From: Desulfuromonadales bacterium
GTDB lineage: Bacteria > Desulfobacterota > Desulfuromonadia > Desulfuromonadales > UBA2294
Direction of reading: 5' to 3'
NCBI GenBank assembly: GCA_014859615.1
Contig: JACUTX010000094.1
Coordinates: 1-9,015 of the forward strand
Length of the DNA stretch: 9,015 nt
The first letter of the stretch is position 1. Each line of letters starts with the position of its first letter. Below are positions 1 to 6,421 of this stretch, piece after piece. The translations under genes were made by a program, and so were the position numbers. The notes beneath the pieces were generated by a model. It had not been told where the DNA came from and did no database searches. It saw nothing but the letters and a program-made list of their open reading frames with translations.

Positions 1-325
1 CTGCGTCAAACGGCACAGCTGAAAACGGCTCAATCTCAGCTATTGACGTATCTTCATCGTCTGCATCGAAATTAAAGGGGGTCTGTTCGTCGCTGCTCTC
101 TGCTAAGGGTGTCATATCGGCAGAGTGTGTGGAGTGTGGTGCCAAAACGGCCAGCATGTTTTCGAGACGATTGCTGATCTCCTGCAATCGGTCGCCATTC
201 TGTTTTAATCTTGTCGAGATACGCCAGACAAGATAAGGGAACAAGAATAAAAGCAAGAGCGCAATCAGGGTCATAATGAAAAGAAAAAAGGCGACTGCGT
301 CTTCTTGCTGAAAGAAAACATCCAT
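1..325 (-). CDS. Hypothetical single-pass membrane protein, 5' part only
   Basis: The frame reads leftward from an ATG at 325-323 and stays open to the window edge, giving 108 complete codons. A GGAGAG Shine-Dalgarno (333-338 on the reverse strand) sits seven bases before the ATG, which supports this start. The protein begins with a short polar stretch (MDVFFQQEDA). A strongly hydrophobic segment follows at about residues 11-34, rich in F, L and I and ending in PYLVWR, then a charged helical stretch (about 36-60) with coiled-coil-like spacing. The visible tail is acidic and low in complexity, rich in D, E, S and T. The likely topology is an N-terminal membrane anchor with the rest in the cytoplasm, since basic residues follow the segment. 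I do not recognise the family and give no function. It is transcribed away from folD, so the two probably have separate promoters in the shared gap. Confidence 0.75.
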   Translation of the reverse strand, partial: MDVFFQQEDAVAFFLFIMTLIALLLLFLFPYLVWRISTRLKQNGDRLQEISNRLENMLAVLAPHSTHSADMTPLAESSDEQTPFNFDADDEDTSIAEIEPFSAVPFDA

Positions 326-634
326 AAAATTACTCTCCGGTGAAAATTCTATAACGGTTTTGAGGCATTAACCAGAGTAAGCTTTCTTGACTATCCCTTT
401 AATAAGTAAACGTATTCATCGTCTCTGTCAAATAAAAGTGCAGCGATAAGACGAAGTTAAAAGAATTCATGGGATGGTCGTTCTCTTTGCACGGCAAAAA
501 ACTGTTTTGGGATCAATTTTTACTGCGGTCGATTAAACACCGGCAAACAGGTACACCCTTTTTGGTTGACGGCGGGTCAGATAAACCGCTGACTGGGGGG
601 GGATGAGTGCTGATAAATCTGCGGTTTCTCGGTC
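326..634. other. Divergent intergenic region, left part
   Basis: There is no convincing gene here. Visible signals are a perfect TTGACA hexamer on the minus strand (431-426) without a good -10 at 16-18 bases, a 7-base inverted repeat AAACCGC/GCGGTTT (583-589 and 621-627), a small GTCAG/CTGAC hairpin (576-593) and a run of eight G (595-602). The inverted repeats lie just upstream of the folD promoter and could be regulatory, but nothing identifies a binding protein or riboswitch. Confidence 0.5.
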
Positions 635-663
635 TTTACAACGGCGGGTGAGTTGCGTATAGT
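635..663 (+). promoter_or_regulatory. Sigma70-type promoter for folD
   Basis: A -35 hexamer TTTACA (635-640, five of six consensus bases) is followed after exactly 17 bases by a -10 hexamer TATAGT (658-663, five of six). The predicted transcription start is near 670, leaving a leader of about 55 bases before the folD ATG. It is the best promoter-like pair in the gap and points toward folD. It could drive folD alone or a longer transcript into metV and beyond. Confidence 0.7.
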
Positions 664-694
664 TTGACTCTTTTTAAGTCAAACTTCTTTGACA
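661..694. promoter_or_regulatory. Operator candidate over the folD promoter start
   Basis: A perfect 9-base inverted repeat, AGTTTGACT (661-669) and AGTCAAACT (677-685), is separated by 7 bases (CTTTTTA). A third half-site TTTGACA follows at 688-694, 25 bases after the first. The repeat covers the last bases of the -10 and the predicted start point, the usual place for a repressor site. Transcription would start inside the loop, so the RNA cannot form the full hairpin, which favours a DNA operator. The cognate regulator is not identifiable from the sequence. Confidence 0.55.
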
Positions 695-725
695 ACGGCT
701 CCAAACAAAAGGAGAACGATAGCAT

Positions 726-1577
726 ATGGCACGAATTATTGATGGAAAGCAGATCGCAGCTGATCTGCGCGTGAAGATTGCTGCGGATGTGACGCGCTTG
801 CAGGGTGCAGGGGTCACGCCTGGGCTGGCCGTTGTTCTGGTCGGCGACGATCCGGCCAGTCGCGTTTATGTCTCGATGAAGGAAAAGGCGTGTGCTGCTG
901 CCGGGATTTTTTCTGTTGAACACAAACTGGCGGCCGAGACCACTGAGCGGGAGCTGCTCGATCTGATCGATAGCCTGAATCGCGACGAAAAAATCGACGG
1001 TATTCTCGTTCAATTACCGCTCCCGGATCCTATCGACGAAGGGAAGGTTCTGGAGGCGATTTTGCCGACCAAGGATGTCGATGGTTTCCATCCTTATAAC
1101 GTCGGGCGTCTGGTGACCGGAAATCCTCTGTTCCAACCCTGTACTCCGTATGGCGTGATGAAGATGCTTGAGGCTGAAAAGGTCGATCTGGCCGGAAAGG
1201 ATGTTGTGATTATCGGCCGTTCAAATATCGTCGGTAAACCGGTGGCGCTGATGTGTCTGGCCGAACATGCCACCGTGACAATCTGCCACTCCCGCACGCG
1301 TGATCTGGCCGACAAGGTTCGCAAGGCAGATGTTGTGATCGCCGCTGTCGGTCGTCCTGAGATGATCAAGGGGGATTGGATCAAGCCGGGGGCGATCGTG
1401 ATTGATGTCGGTGTGAACCGGGTCGGCGACAAAAAGCTGGTCGGTGATGTCGATTTTGCCGGCGCCAGTGAACGGGCTGCGGCGATTACGCCGGTTCCGG
1501 GCGGGGTCGGTCCGATGACCATCTCCATGCTCCTGTTTAATACGGTCGTGAGTGCCGGTCGGCGCGCGGCAGTCTGA
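726..1577 (+). CDS. folD: FolD, methylene-THF dehydrogenase/methenyl-THF cyclohydrolase
   Basis: This cytoplasmic bifunctional enzyme oxidises 5,10-methylene-THF to methenyl-THF with NAD(P) and hydrolyses methenyl-THF to 10-formyl-THF; both steps are reversible. The 283 residues match the usual bacterial length of about 280-300. In the N-terminal catalytic domain, Tyr48 and Lys52 of YVSMK are the expected active-site pair, with Gln96 in VQLPLP and Asp119 in DVDGF. The Rossmann domain carries the nucleotide-binding signature GRSNIVGKP (164-172), and the C-terminal family signature PVPGGVGPMT lies at 256-265. All key residues are present. A GGAG sequence (711-714) precedes the ATG by 11 bases, slightly long, and the N-terminus MARIIDGK fits the family start. 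It lies behind a promoter and operator candidate. Next to metV/metF and gcv genes, it probably links glycine-derived methylene-THF to formate-level C1 units. Confidence 0.97.
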   Translation: MARIIDGKQIAADLRVKIAADVTRLQGAGVTPGLAVVLVGDDPASRVYVSMKEKACAAAGIFSVEHKLAAETTERELLDLIDSLNRDEKIDGILVQLPLPDPIDEGKVLEAILPTKDVDGFHPYNVGRLVTGNPLFQPCTPYGVMKMLEAEKVDLAGKDVVIIGRSNIVGKPVALMCLAEHATVTICHSRTRDLADKVRKADVVIAAVGRPEMIKGDWIKPGAIVIDVGVNRVGDKKLVGDVDFAGASERAAAITPVPGGVGPMTISMLLFNTVVSAGRRAAV

Positions 1578-1592
1578 CTATTCAGCCCCTTT

Positions 1593-1820
1593 TAAAGCCA
1601 TGGATCCTTTGATAGAAACATTCGAGGATGACAAACTCTTTGCACTAGGGTGTCATTCCCGAGGGGGGGCATCGGGAATCCAGCTTCTAAAGCCATGGAT
1701 CCCCGATAGAATCATTCGAGGATGACAAACTCTTTGCACAAGGGTGTCATTCCCGAGGGGGTCATCGGGAATCCAGTTTTTAAAGAGATAGCTCCCGATA
1801 GAATCATTTTCGGATGATTC
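1593..1820. repeat. Tandem mosaic of palindromic repeats, 2.3 copies
   Basis: A unit of about 94 bases occurs at 1593-1687 and again at 1688-1780, differing by a few substitutions and 1-base indels. A decayed third start follows at 1781-1820. Each unit holds two related modules of about 32 bases in opposite orientation. The minus-type modules (1601-1633 and 1696-1727) begin TGGATCC and end GATGACA. The plus-type modules (1651-1682 and 1745-1775) begin TGTCATTCCCGA and end TCGGGAATCCA. Each plus-type module has an internal 8-base stem, ATTCCCGA/TCGGGAAT. Neighbouring modules can also pair, for example ATGACA (1628-1633) with TGTCAT (1651-1656). The alternating arrangement is like the BIME mosaics built from REP sequences in enterobacteria. 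The whole array is intergenic, between folD and metV. Confidence 0.85.
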
Positions 1821-1832
1821 TTAACGGGAGCT
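1790..1832 (+). other. Long hairpin upstream of metV
   Basis: The outer stem AGCTCCCG (1790-1797) pairs with CGGGAGCT (1825-1832). The inner stem AGAATCAT (1800-1807) pairs with ATGATTCT (1814-1821). A 2/3-base internal loop separates them, and the apical loop is the six bases TTTCGG. That gives sixteen perfect pairs. The left arm comes from the third, degenerate copy of the neighbouring repeat. No T run follows, so it is not a standard intrinsic terminator. It ends 34 bases before the metV ATG and may act as an RNA processing, stability or translation element. Confidence 0.7.
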
Positions 1833-1866
1833 CGTTACCTTTTCATAACTCTTTTATCGGTCGTTT

Positions 1867-2514
1867 ATGATTATCAGTCGCCAGAAAAATCAGGATGAGC
1901 TCAAAAAAGCACTCACCGGCTTGGCCAGGGTCTTTCTGGTCGGTTGCGGCGCCTGTGCGACGGTCTGCAAATCAGGGGGGGAGGAAGAGGTCTTCCGGAT
2001 GCAGGAATGGCTCGCGACTGGCGGGATTGCGGTGACCGGCAGTGTCGTGATCGATGAAGCGTGTCATATCATGCGGGCCGGACGGGATCTTCGTCAGCAC
2101 CGTGTTGCGGTTGATGAGGCGGACGGGATTCTGGTTCTCGCTTGCGGTTCGGGGATACAGTCGATTGCGATCAGCAGTGCGAAACAGGTGGTCGGCGGCC
2201 TCGATTCCCTTTTTCTCGGCAATGTGCGCCGGATCGGTGAATATGAAGAAAAATGTTCTCTTTGCGGGGAATGTATTCTCAATGAGACCGCCGGTATCTG
2301 CCCGGTAACGACCTGTGCCAAGGGGTTGCTCAATGGCCCGTGTGGCGGCATGGCCGAGGGACATTGCGAAATTGATGACGGGGTCGATTGCGCCTGGCAT
2401 CTGATTTATGAAAAGCTGAAAAAACAGGGGCGCTCCGCTGTTTTTGACCGTCCGGTGGCGCCGAAAAACTGGAGCGGCAAGCAGAAGCCCGGTCGACACA
2501 AGGTTGAGCGCTGA
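1867..2514 (+). CDS. metV: MetV, iron-sulfur/zinc partner subunit of methylene-THF reductase
   Basis: This 215-residue cysteine-rich protein matches the methylene-THF reductase C-terminal-domain family, known as MetV in acetogens, where it forms a complex with MetF. It shows 13 cysteines: Cys27, Cys30 and Cys34 in a CxxCxxxC motif; Cys66 and Cys93; a CSLCGEC motif at 130-136; then Cys145, 150, 159 (in GPCGG), 167 and 175. These are suited to Fe-S clusters or zinc. The likely role is to pass electrons to the flavin of MetF, or to shape the complex, in the cytoplasm. The last 25 residues are basic and poorly conserved in appearance. An in-frame stop at 1846-1848 with no other start between it and 1867 fixes the ATG, but no Shine-Dalgarno is visible before it. 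The stop codon overlaps the metF start (TGATG), so the two are translationally coupled. Confidence 0.9.
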   Translation: MIISRQKNQDELKKALTGLARVFLVGCGACATVCKSGGEEEVFRMQEWLATGGIAVTGSVVIDEACHIMRAGRDLRQHRVAVDEADGILVLACGSGIQSIAISSAKQVVGGLDSLFLGNVRRIGEYEEKCSLCGECILNETAGICPVTTCAKGLLNGPCGGMAEGHCEIDDGVDCAWHLIYEKLKKQGRSAVFDRPVAPKNWSGKQKPGRHKVER

Positions 2515-3371
2515 TGTCCCGATTAAAAGAGAGACTGGCCGCTAAAGAATTTGTTGTGACGGCTGAAATCGCTCCGCCCAAGGGAGGCGATGCAACTCTG
2601 GCGATTGAGCAAGCGAAAAAACTTGCAGAGCTGACCGCCCTCAATGTGACGGATAATCAGGGGGCGAACATGCGCATGTCGTCTCTGGCGTTGTCCGGAC
2701 TGCTCTGTCAGGCCGGAATCGAGCCGATTTTGCAGATGACCTGTCGGGATCGGAATCGGCTGGCTCTTCAGTCCGATCTGCTCGGCGCTGCGGCGTTCGG
2801 GATTGAAAACCTGTTGCTCCTCTCCGGTGATCACGCCTCATTTGGCGATCATCCCGAAGCCCGTTCGGTTTTTGATCTCGATTCAGTGCAGCTGCTGCAG
2901 ACGGCGACCGGTCTGATGCAGGGGGTCGATATGGCCGGGAAAAATCTGTCGTCTGCACCGCTCTTTTTCGCCGGGGCTGCAGTGAGTCCTGAAGCGGAGC
3001 CGTTTGATCTGATGTTTCTCAAATACCGCAAGAAAATCGCCTGCGGGGCGCAATTTTTTCAGACTCAGGCCGTATTTGATCCGGAATGTTTTGCCGGGTT
3101 TATGCAGGCGGCATCGCCGCTGCAGGTGCCGGTTCTGGCCGGGGTCCTGCTGTTGAAAAATGCCCGTATGGCCCGCTTTCTTAATGCCAATATTCCCGGG
3201 GTGAAGGTGCCTGAAGCGCTGGTCGAACGTCTCGATCAATCGGATAACCCTCTGGCTGAAGGGGTTGCTATCGCCCGCGAAATGGTGGCCGTTGCCCGTG
3301 CATGTTGTCAGGGGGTTCATCTGATGACCCTTGGTCATGAAGATCTTATCCCTGAAATTTTGTCGATCTGA
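2514..3371 (+). CDS. metF: MetF, 5,10-methylene-THF reductase
   Basis: This is a TIM-barrel flavoprotein that reduces 5,10-methylene-THF to 5-methyl-THF in the cytoplasm. At 285 residues it is the usual bacterial length. The signature TAEIAPPKGG (16-25) places the catalytic glutamate at Glu18, equivalent to Glu28 of the E. coli enzyme. Other family landmarks are NVTDNQ (44-49), MTCRDRNR (75-82), the folate/flavin loop LLLSGDH (101-107) and GAQFFQTQAVFD (178-189). The ATG shares its A with the metV stop codon, so the subunits are probably made in equal amounts. With MetV upstream, this belongs to the two-subunit MetVF type of acetogens and related anaerobes rather than the NADH-dependent E. 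coli type. The electron donor is not encoded here, and no RnfC-like or Hdr-like subunit is adjacent. The methyl-THF can serve methionine synthesis or an acetyl-CoA (Wood-Ljungdahl) methyl branch; the window cannot distinguish these. Confidence 0.95.
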   Translation: MSRLKERLAAKEFVVTAEIAPPKGGDATLAIEQAKKLAELTALNVTDNQGANMRMSSLALSGLLCQAGIEPILQMTCRDRNRLALQSDLLGAAAFGIENLLLLSGDHASFGDHPEARSVFDLDSVQLLQTATGLMQGVDMAGKNLSSAPLFFAGAAVSPEAEPFDLMFLKYRKKIACGAQFFQTQAVFDPECFAGFMQAASPLQVPVLAGVLLLKNARMARFLNANIPGVKVPEALVERLDQSDNPLAEGVAIAREMVAVARACCQGVHLMTLGHEDLIPEILSI

Positions 3372-3408
3372 CGTTTCGATCGTCTGTTGAGTCAAAAGGA
3401 GACCCTGC

Positions 3409-4494
3409 ATGAAAATAACCCCGTTGAATCAGCAGCACAAACAGCTTGGTGCCCGCATGGTCCCTTTTGGTGGCTGGGAGATGCCGGTTCAGTATTCCGG
3501 CGTGATCGAAGAACATCTGGCAGTACGCTCGGCCGCCGGTCTGTTTGATGTGTCGCACATGGGTGAAATTGAGGTGAAAGGGGCGGACGCTCTCGCCTAT
3601 ATCCAGCAGCTGACGATCAATGATGCTTCGGTTCTGGTCGATGGGCAGATCCAGTATTCGGCCTTCTGCTATCCCGACGGGGGAGTGGTTGATGATGTGA
3701 CGTTGTATCGATTCTCTGCCGACCATTTTATGTTTTGCGTCAATGCCTCGAATATTGACAAGGATTTCGCCTGGATGCAGAAGGTGCTGGCCGACACGGA
3801 ATTGACCAAGGTTCTGTTGACGGACCGGAGTCCGGAATTCGCTCAACTTGCACTCCAGGGGCCGAAGGCGCAGAGGATACTGGCTCAACTGACGAGCGCG
3901 GATATCGACCAGCTGATCTATTATCACTTTAAGCAGGCTGATGTGGCCTTAGTGCCGACGATTATTTCCCGTACCGGTTATACCGGTGAAGACGGTTTTG
4001 AGCTCTATTTTGCCGCCGATAAGGCGCAACGGCTCTGGACGCGACTCCTTGAAGCCGGGGCTGGCGAGAAGCTGATTCCGATCGGTCTCGGTGCGCGTGA
4101 TACCTTGCGTCTGGAAAAAAAATATGCTCTATATGGACATGAACTCTCTGAATCGATTACGCCGCTGGAGGCGGGGCTCGGCTGGATCACCAAGCTCGAC
4201 AAACCTTTTTTCGTTGGCCAGGCGGCGCTCAAGGCGATGCAGGCGCAAGGCGTGCCGCGGCGTCTGGTCGCCATCCGGATGAACGATAAAGGGATTGCAC
4301 GCGAAGGGTATCCGGTTTTTGTCGACGGGGTGGAAGTCGGGACGGTTACCAGCGGGACGCTCTCCCCCGTCTTAAAGGTCGGGATCGCTCTGGCTCTGGT
4401 CAAAGCGTCTGCAGCGGCTGTCGGCACCGAACTGGAAGTAGGGATCCGTCAGCGTCGGGTGCCGGCTGAAATTATTAAACCCCCATTTATCTGA
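3409..4494 (+). CDS. gcvT: GcvT, aminomethyltransferase (glycine cleavage T protein)
   Basis: The T protein takes the aminomethyl group from the lipoyl arm of GcvH, passes its one-carbon unit to THF to make 5,10-methylene-THF, and releases ammonia. The 361 residues match the family (about 360-375). Recognisable blocks are PFGGWEMPVQY (19-29), LFDVSHMGE (45-53), QYSAFCYPDGGVVDD (82-96), RTGYTGEDGFELY (188-200), GLGARDTLRLE (226-236) and the C-terminal KPPFI. Asp96 in GGVVDD is the expected catalytic acid, matching Asp96 of Thermotoga maritima and Asp101 of human T protein. A strong AAGGAGA sequence (3396-3402) sits seven bases before the ATG. The gene starts only 37 bases after metF, consistent with one transcript. 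It is followed by gcvH, gcvPA and gcvPB, the standard order for bacteria with a split P protein. Confidence 0.97.
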   Translation: MKITPLNQQHKQLGARMVPFGGWEMPVQYSGVIEEHLAVRSAAGLFDVSHMGEIEVKGADALAYIQQLTINDASVLVDGQIQYSAFCYPDGGVVDDVTLYRFSADHFMFCVNASNIDKDFAWMQKVLADTELTKVLLTDRSPEFAQLALQGPKAQRILAQLTSADIDQLIYYHFKQADVALVPTIISRTGYTGEDGFELYFAADKAQRLWTRLLEAGAGEKLIPIGLGARDTLRLEKKYALYGHELSESITPLEAGLGWITKLDKPFFVGQAALKAMQAQGVPRRLVAIRMNDKGIAREGYPVFVDGVEVGTVTSGTLSPVLKVGIALALVKASAAAVGTELEVGIRQRRVPAEIIKPPFI

Positions 4495-4547
4495 TGAATG
4501 ATAGATAGATCTCACTACAAAGACACGAATAATTTTAGGAGGAGACC

Positions 4548-4934
4548 ATGGAATTTCCGGAAGATTTTTTGTACACAGAAGAGCATGAGTGGGTCCTGGT
4601 TGAGGACGATATCGTTACCGTCGGGATCACCGACTTTGCGCAGGATGCTCTGGGCGATATCGTTTTTGTTGAACTGCCGGAAGTCGGCTACCAGGTCGAA
4701 GCAGGGAAGACCTTCGGCGTCGTTGAATCGGTCAAGGCGGTCTCTGATATCTACTCCCCGGTCACCGGCGAAGTGCTTGAGGTCAATGATGAGCTGCCGG
4801 ATACCCCGGAGCTGGTCAATACGTCTCCCTATGAAGGGGCCTGGATGCTTAAAATCAAGCTGGATGATCCGGCTGAACTCGACCTGTTGATGGATGCCGA
4901 TGCCTATCAGTCGTTTGTTGAAGAAGAAGAGTGA
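4548..4934 (+). CDS. gcvH: GcvH, lipoyl carrier protein of glycine cleavage
   Basis: The H protein carries a lipoyl arm that shuttles the aminomethyl intermediate from the P protein to the T protein and is then reoxidised by the L protein. At 128 residues it is the standard length. The family start EEHEWV is at 11-16. The lipoylation motif GVVESVKAVSDIYSPVTGEV (58-77) places the modified lysine at Lys63. NPSPY-like NTSPYEGAWM at 91-100 completes the family pattern. The C-terminus is acidic (VEEEE). The strongest Shine-Dalgarno in the window, AGGAGGAG (4537-4544), lies three bases before the ATG, consistent with the high H-protein stoichiometry known for the complex. An overlapping frame from 4498 is a shadow. 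No lipoate-attachment or L-protein gene is present nearby. Confidence 0.97.
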   Translation: MEFPEDFLYTEEHEWVLVEDDIVTVGITDFAQDALGDIVFVELPEVGYQVEAGKTFGVVESVKAVSDIYSPVTGEVLEVNDELPDTPELVNTSPYEGAWMLKIKLDDPAELDLLMDADAYQSFVEEEE

Positions 4935-5071
4935 AGACGTCTACCGGCGCCGATTCCCGCTGCTAAAGCGCTGAATAATTATCGAAATTTCAGCATGCCC
5001 CTTTTGTTAAAGCTAAATTTACATGCCGTCGTGGCGAGCGTCACTGCCCGAACGACAGGGAGATAATTGCC
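4935..5071. other. gcvH-gcvPA gap with short direct repeat
   Basis: This is the longest gap inside the gcv cluster. It contains an imperfect direct repeat, AAATTTCAGCATGCC (4985-4999) and AAATTTACATGCC (5015-5027), with a 30-base period. I see no terminator, no good promoter pair and no conserved glycine riboswitch core. The GGGAGA sequence at 5058-5063 is the gcvPA ribosome binding site. Confidence 0.5.
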
Positions 5072-6421
5072 ATGCGGTACATCCCTCATACCGAGGACGA
5101 TATCCGTCAGATGCTGACCAGAATCGGTGTCGACACGGTCGATGCGCTCTTCTCTGAAGTCCCATCGGATCTGCGCCTGAATCGTGATCTCGATCTGCCC
5201 GAAGCGCTTGCCGAAACTGAACTGCTGCGAAACTTCAAGGCGCTGGCAGCGGTGAACGCCACGGCGCAAACCCATCTCTCTTTTCTCGGTGGCGGCGCTT
5301 ATAATCATTTTATCCCGGCGGTGGTTGATCAGTTGATCTCCCGCAGCGAGTTCTACACCGCTTACACCCCGTATCAGCCGGAAATCAGTCAGGGGACGCT
5401 GCAGGCGATCTTTGAATATCAGACGCTGATCTGCCAGCTGACCGGTATGGAGGTGAGTAACGCCTCGATGTATGATGGTGCGTCGGCAACGGCCGAAGCG
5501 GTGCTGATGGCGGTCCGGTCGACCCGCCGCAAGCAGATCCTGATTGCCGACAGCCTGCACCCTGAGTACCGGGAGACGATTGCCACTTACTGCAGGCATC
5601 TGCAGATCGATCTGGTTGCGCTCTCTTTTGCACAGAACGGTCAGGTCGATAGTGATGAGCTTTCAGCACATCTCGGCCAACAGACCGCTGCGGTTGTTGT
5701 CGGTTATCCGAACTTTTTCGGCGTGGTTGAAGATCTGGCGAAGCTTTCAACGCTGGCGCATGATCATGGCGCTCTGCTGGTGTCGGCGGTCGCTGAACCG
5801 ATCTCCCTGGGGCTGCTTAAATCTCCCGGCGAACTCGGTGCCGATATTGTCGTCGGTGAAGGACAGAGCTTTGGTATGCCTGTCTCTTTCGGCGGTCCCG
5901 GGGTCGGTTTTTTTGCAGCGAAACAAAAAGCGGTCAGATCGATGCCGGGGCGGTTGATTGGTGCGACCACCGATATTCATGGCAAGACCGGTTACGTGTT
6001 GACACTGGCGACTCGCGAACAGCATATCCGCCGCGAAAAGGCGACTTCGAACATCTGCTCGAATCAGGGGATGTGCGCCTTGATGGCGGCTATCTATCTC
6101 TCGCTCCTCGGCAAAAAAGGGATCCGGGAGGTGGCCGAACAGAATCTGGCCAAAGCGGCCTATGCCCGTGCAGCAATCACCGCAATTCCGGGTTTTTGCC
6201 TGCCGTTCTCTGCCCCGGTTTTTAATGAATTTGTCGTTGAAACAACAAAGCCGCTCGATTCTCTGTTTATCCGGCTGGAACGGTTGAACATCCTCGGCGG
6301 GATTCCCCTTACCCGTTATTATCCCGGTATGGAGAATCGTTTTCTGGTCTGCGTCACCGAGCAGCATCGTCGCGAAGAGATTGATGTGCTGGTCACAGCA
6401 CTCAAAGGGGGGGGCGCATGA
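5072..6421 (+). CDS. gcvPA: GcvPA, glycine dehydrogenase (decarboxylating) subunit 1
   Basis: This is the first half of the P protein, which together with GcvPB decarboxylates glycine and loads the aminomethyl group on lipoyl-GcvH using pyridoxal phosphate. The 449 residues match the usual length of about 445-450. The N-terminus MRYIPHTEDDIRQML is the classic family start and follows GGGAGA by eight bases. Conserved blocks are FLGGGAYNHFIPAVV (71-85), YTPYQPEISQG (98-108), NASMYDGASA (130-139), FGGPGVGFFA (273-282) and ATSNICSNQ (324-332). This subunit shares the PLP-transferase fold but lacks the PLP lysine, which is in GcvPB, as known for the split enzyme. The gene ends in a run of eight G (6407-6414) encoding Gly-Gly-Gly. 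Its stop codon overlaps the gcvPB start (ATGA, 6418-6421), so the subunits are coupled and could be fused by slippage. Confidence 0.97.
   Translation: MRYIPHTEDDIRQMLTRIGVDTVDALFSEVPSDLRLNRDLDLPEALAETELLRNFKALAAVNATAQTHLSFLGGGAYNHFIPAVVDQLISRSEFYTAYTPYQPEISQGTLQAIFEYQTLICQLTGMEVSNASMYDGASATAEAVLMAVRSTRRKQILIADSLHPEYRETIATYCRHLQIDLVALSFAQNGQVDSDELSAHLGQQTAAVVVGYPNFFGVVEDLAKLSTLAHDHGALLVSAVAEPISLGLLKSPGELGADIVVGEGQSFGMPVSFGGPGVGFFAAKQKAVRSMPGRLIGATTDIHGKTGYVLTLATREQHIRREKATSNICSNQGMCALMAAIYLSLLGKKGIREVAEQNLAKAAYARAAITAIPGFCLPFSAPVFNEFVVETTKPLDSLFIRLERLNILGGIPLTRYYPGMENRFLVCVTEQHRREEIDVLVTALKGGGA

Noticed and set aside
403..431. Minus-strand promoter with a perfect TTGACA for the leftward gene
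   Set aside because: The -35 hexamer is perfect, but the sequence at the 16-18 base spacing matches a -10 poorly, so I do not list it as a promoter.
571..650. Possible ZTP (pfl) riboswitch upstream of folD
   Set aside because: folD is a known ZTP riboswitch target and GGGTCAG...CTGACTGG looked suggestive. However, the conserved downstream CCGCC core is missing, and the best promoter lies downstream of the segment.
1651..1775. CRISPR-like repeats between folD and metV
   Set aside because: There are only two copies, the units are internally palindromic and alternate in orientation, and the spacing segments are themselves repeated rather than unique spacers.
3346..3927. A 193-codon minus-strand frame over the metF end and gcvT
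   Set aside because: It is a shadow of gcvT, whose plus-strand frame contains all family motifs; the antisense product has no recognisable features.
4498..4890. A 130-codon plus-strand frame before and across gcvH
   Set aside because: It overlaps gcvH in another frame, has a basic/serine-rich composition typical of shadows, and has no ribosome site, whereas gcvH has a strong one.
3372..5071. Glycine riboswitch before gcvT, gcvH or gcvPA
   Set aside because: The gaps are 37, 53 and 137 bases and none holds the conserved glycine aptamer cores or tandem arrangement.
5747..6367. A 206-codon minus-strand frame inside gcvPA
   Set aside because: It is a shadow of a well-conserved plus-strand gene.
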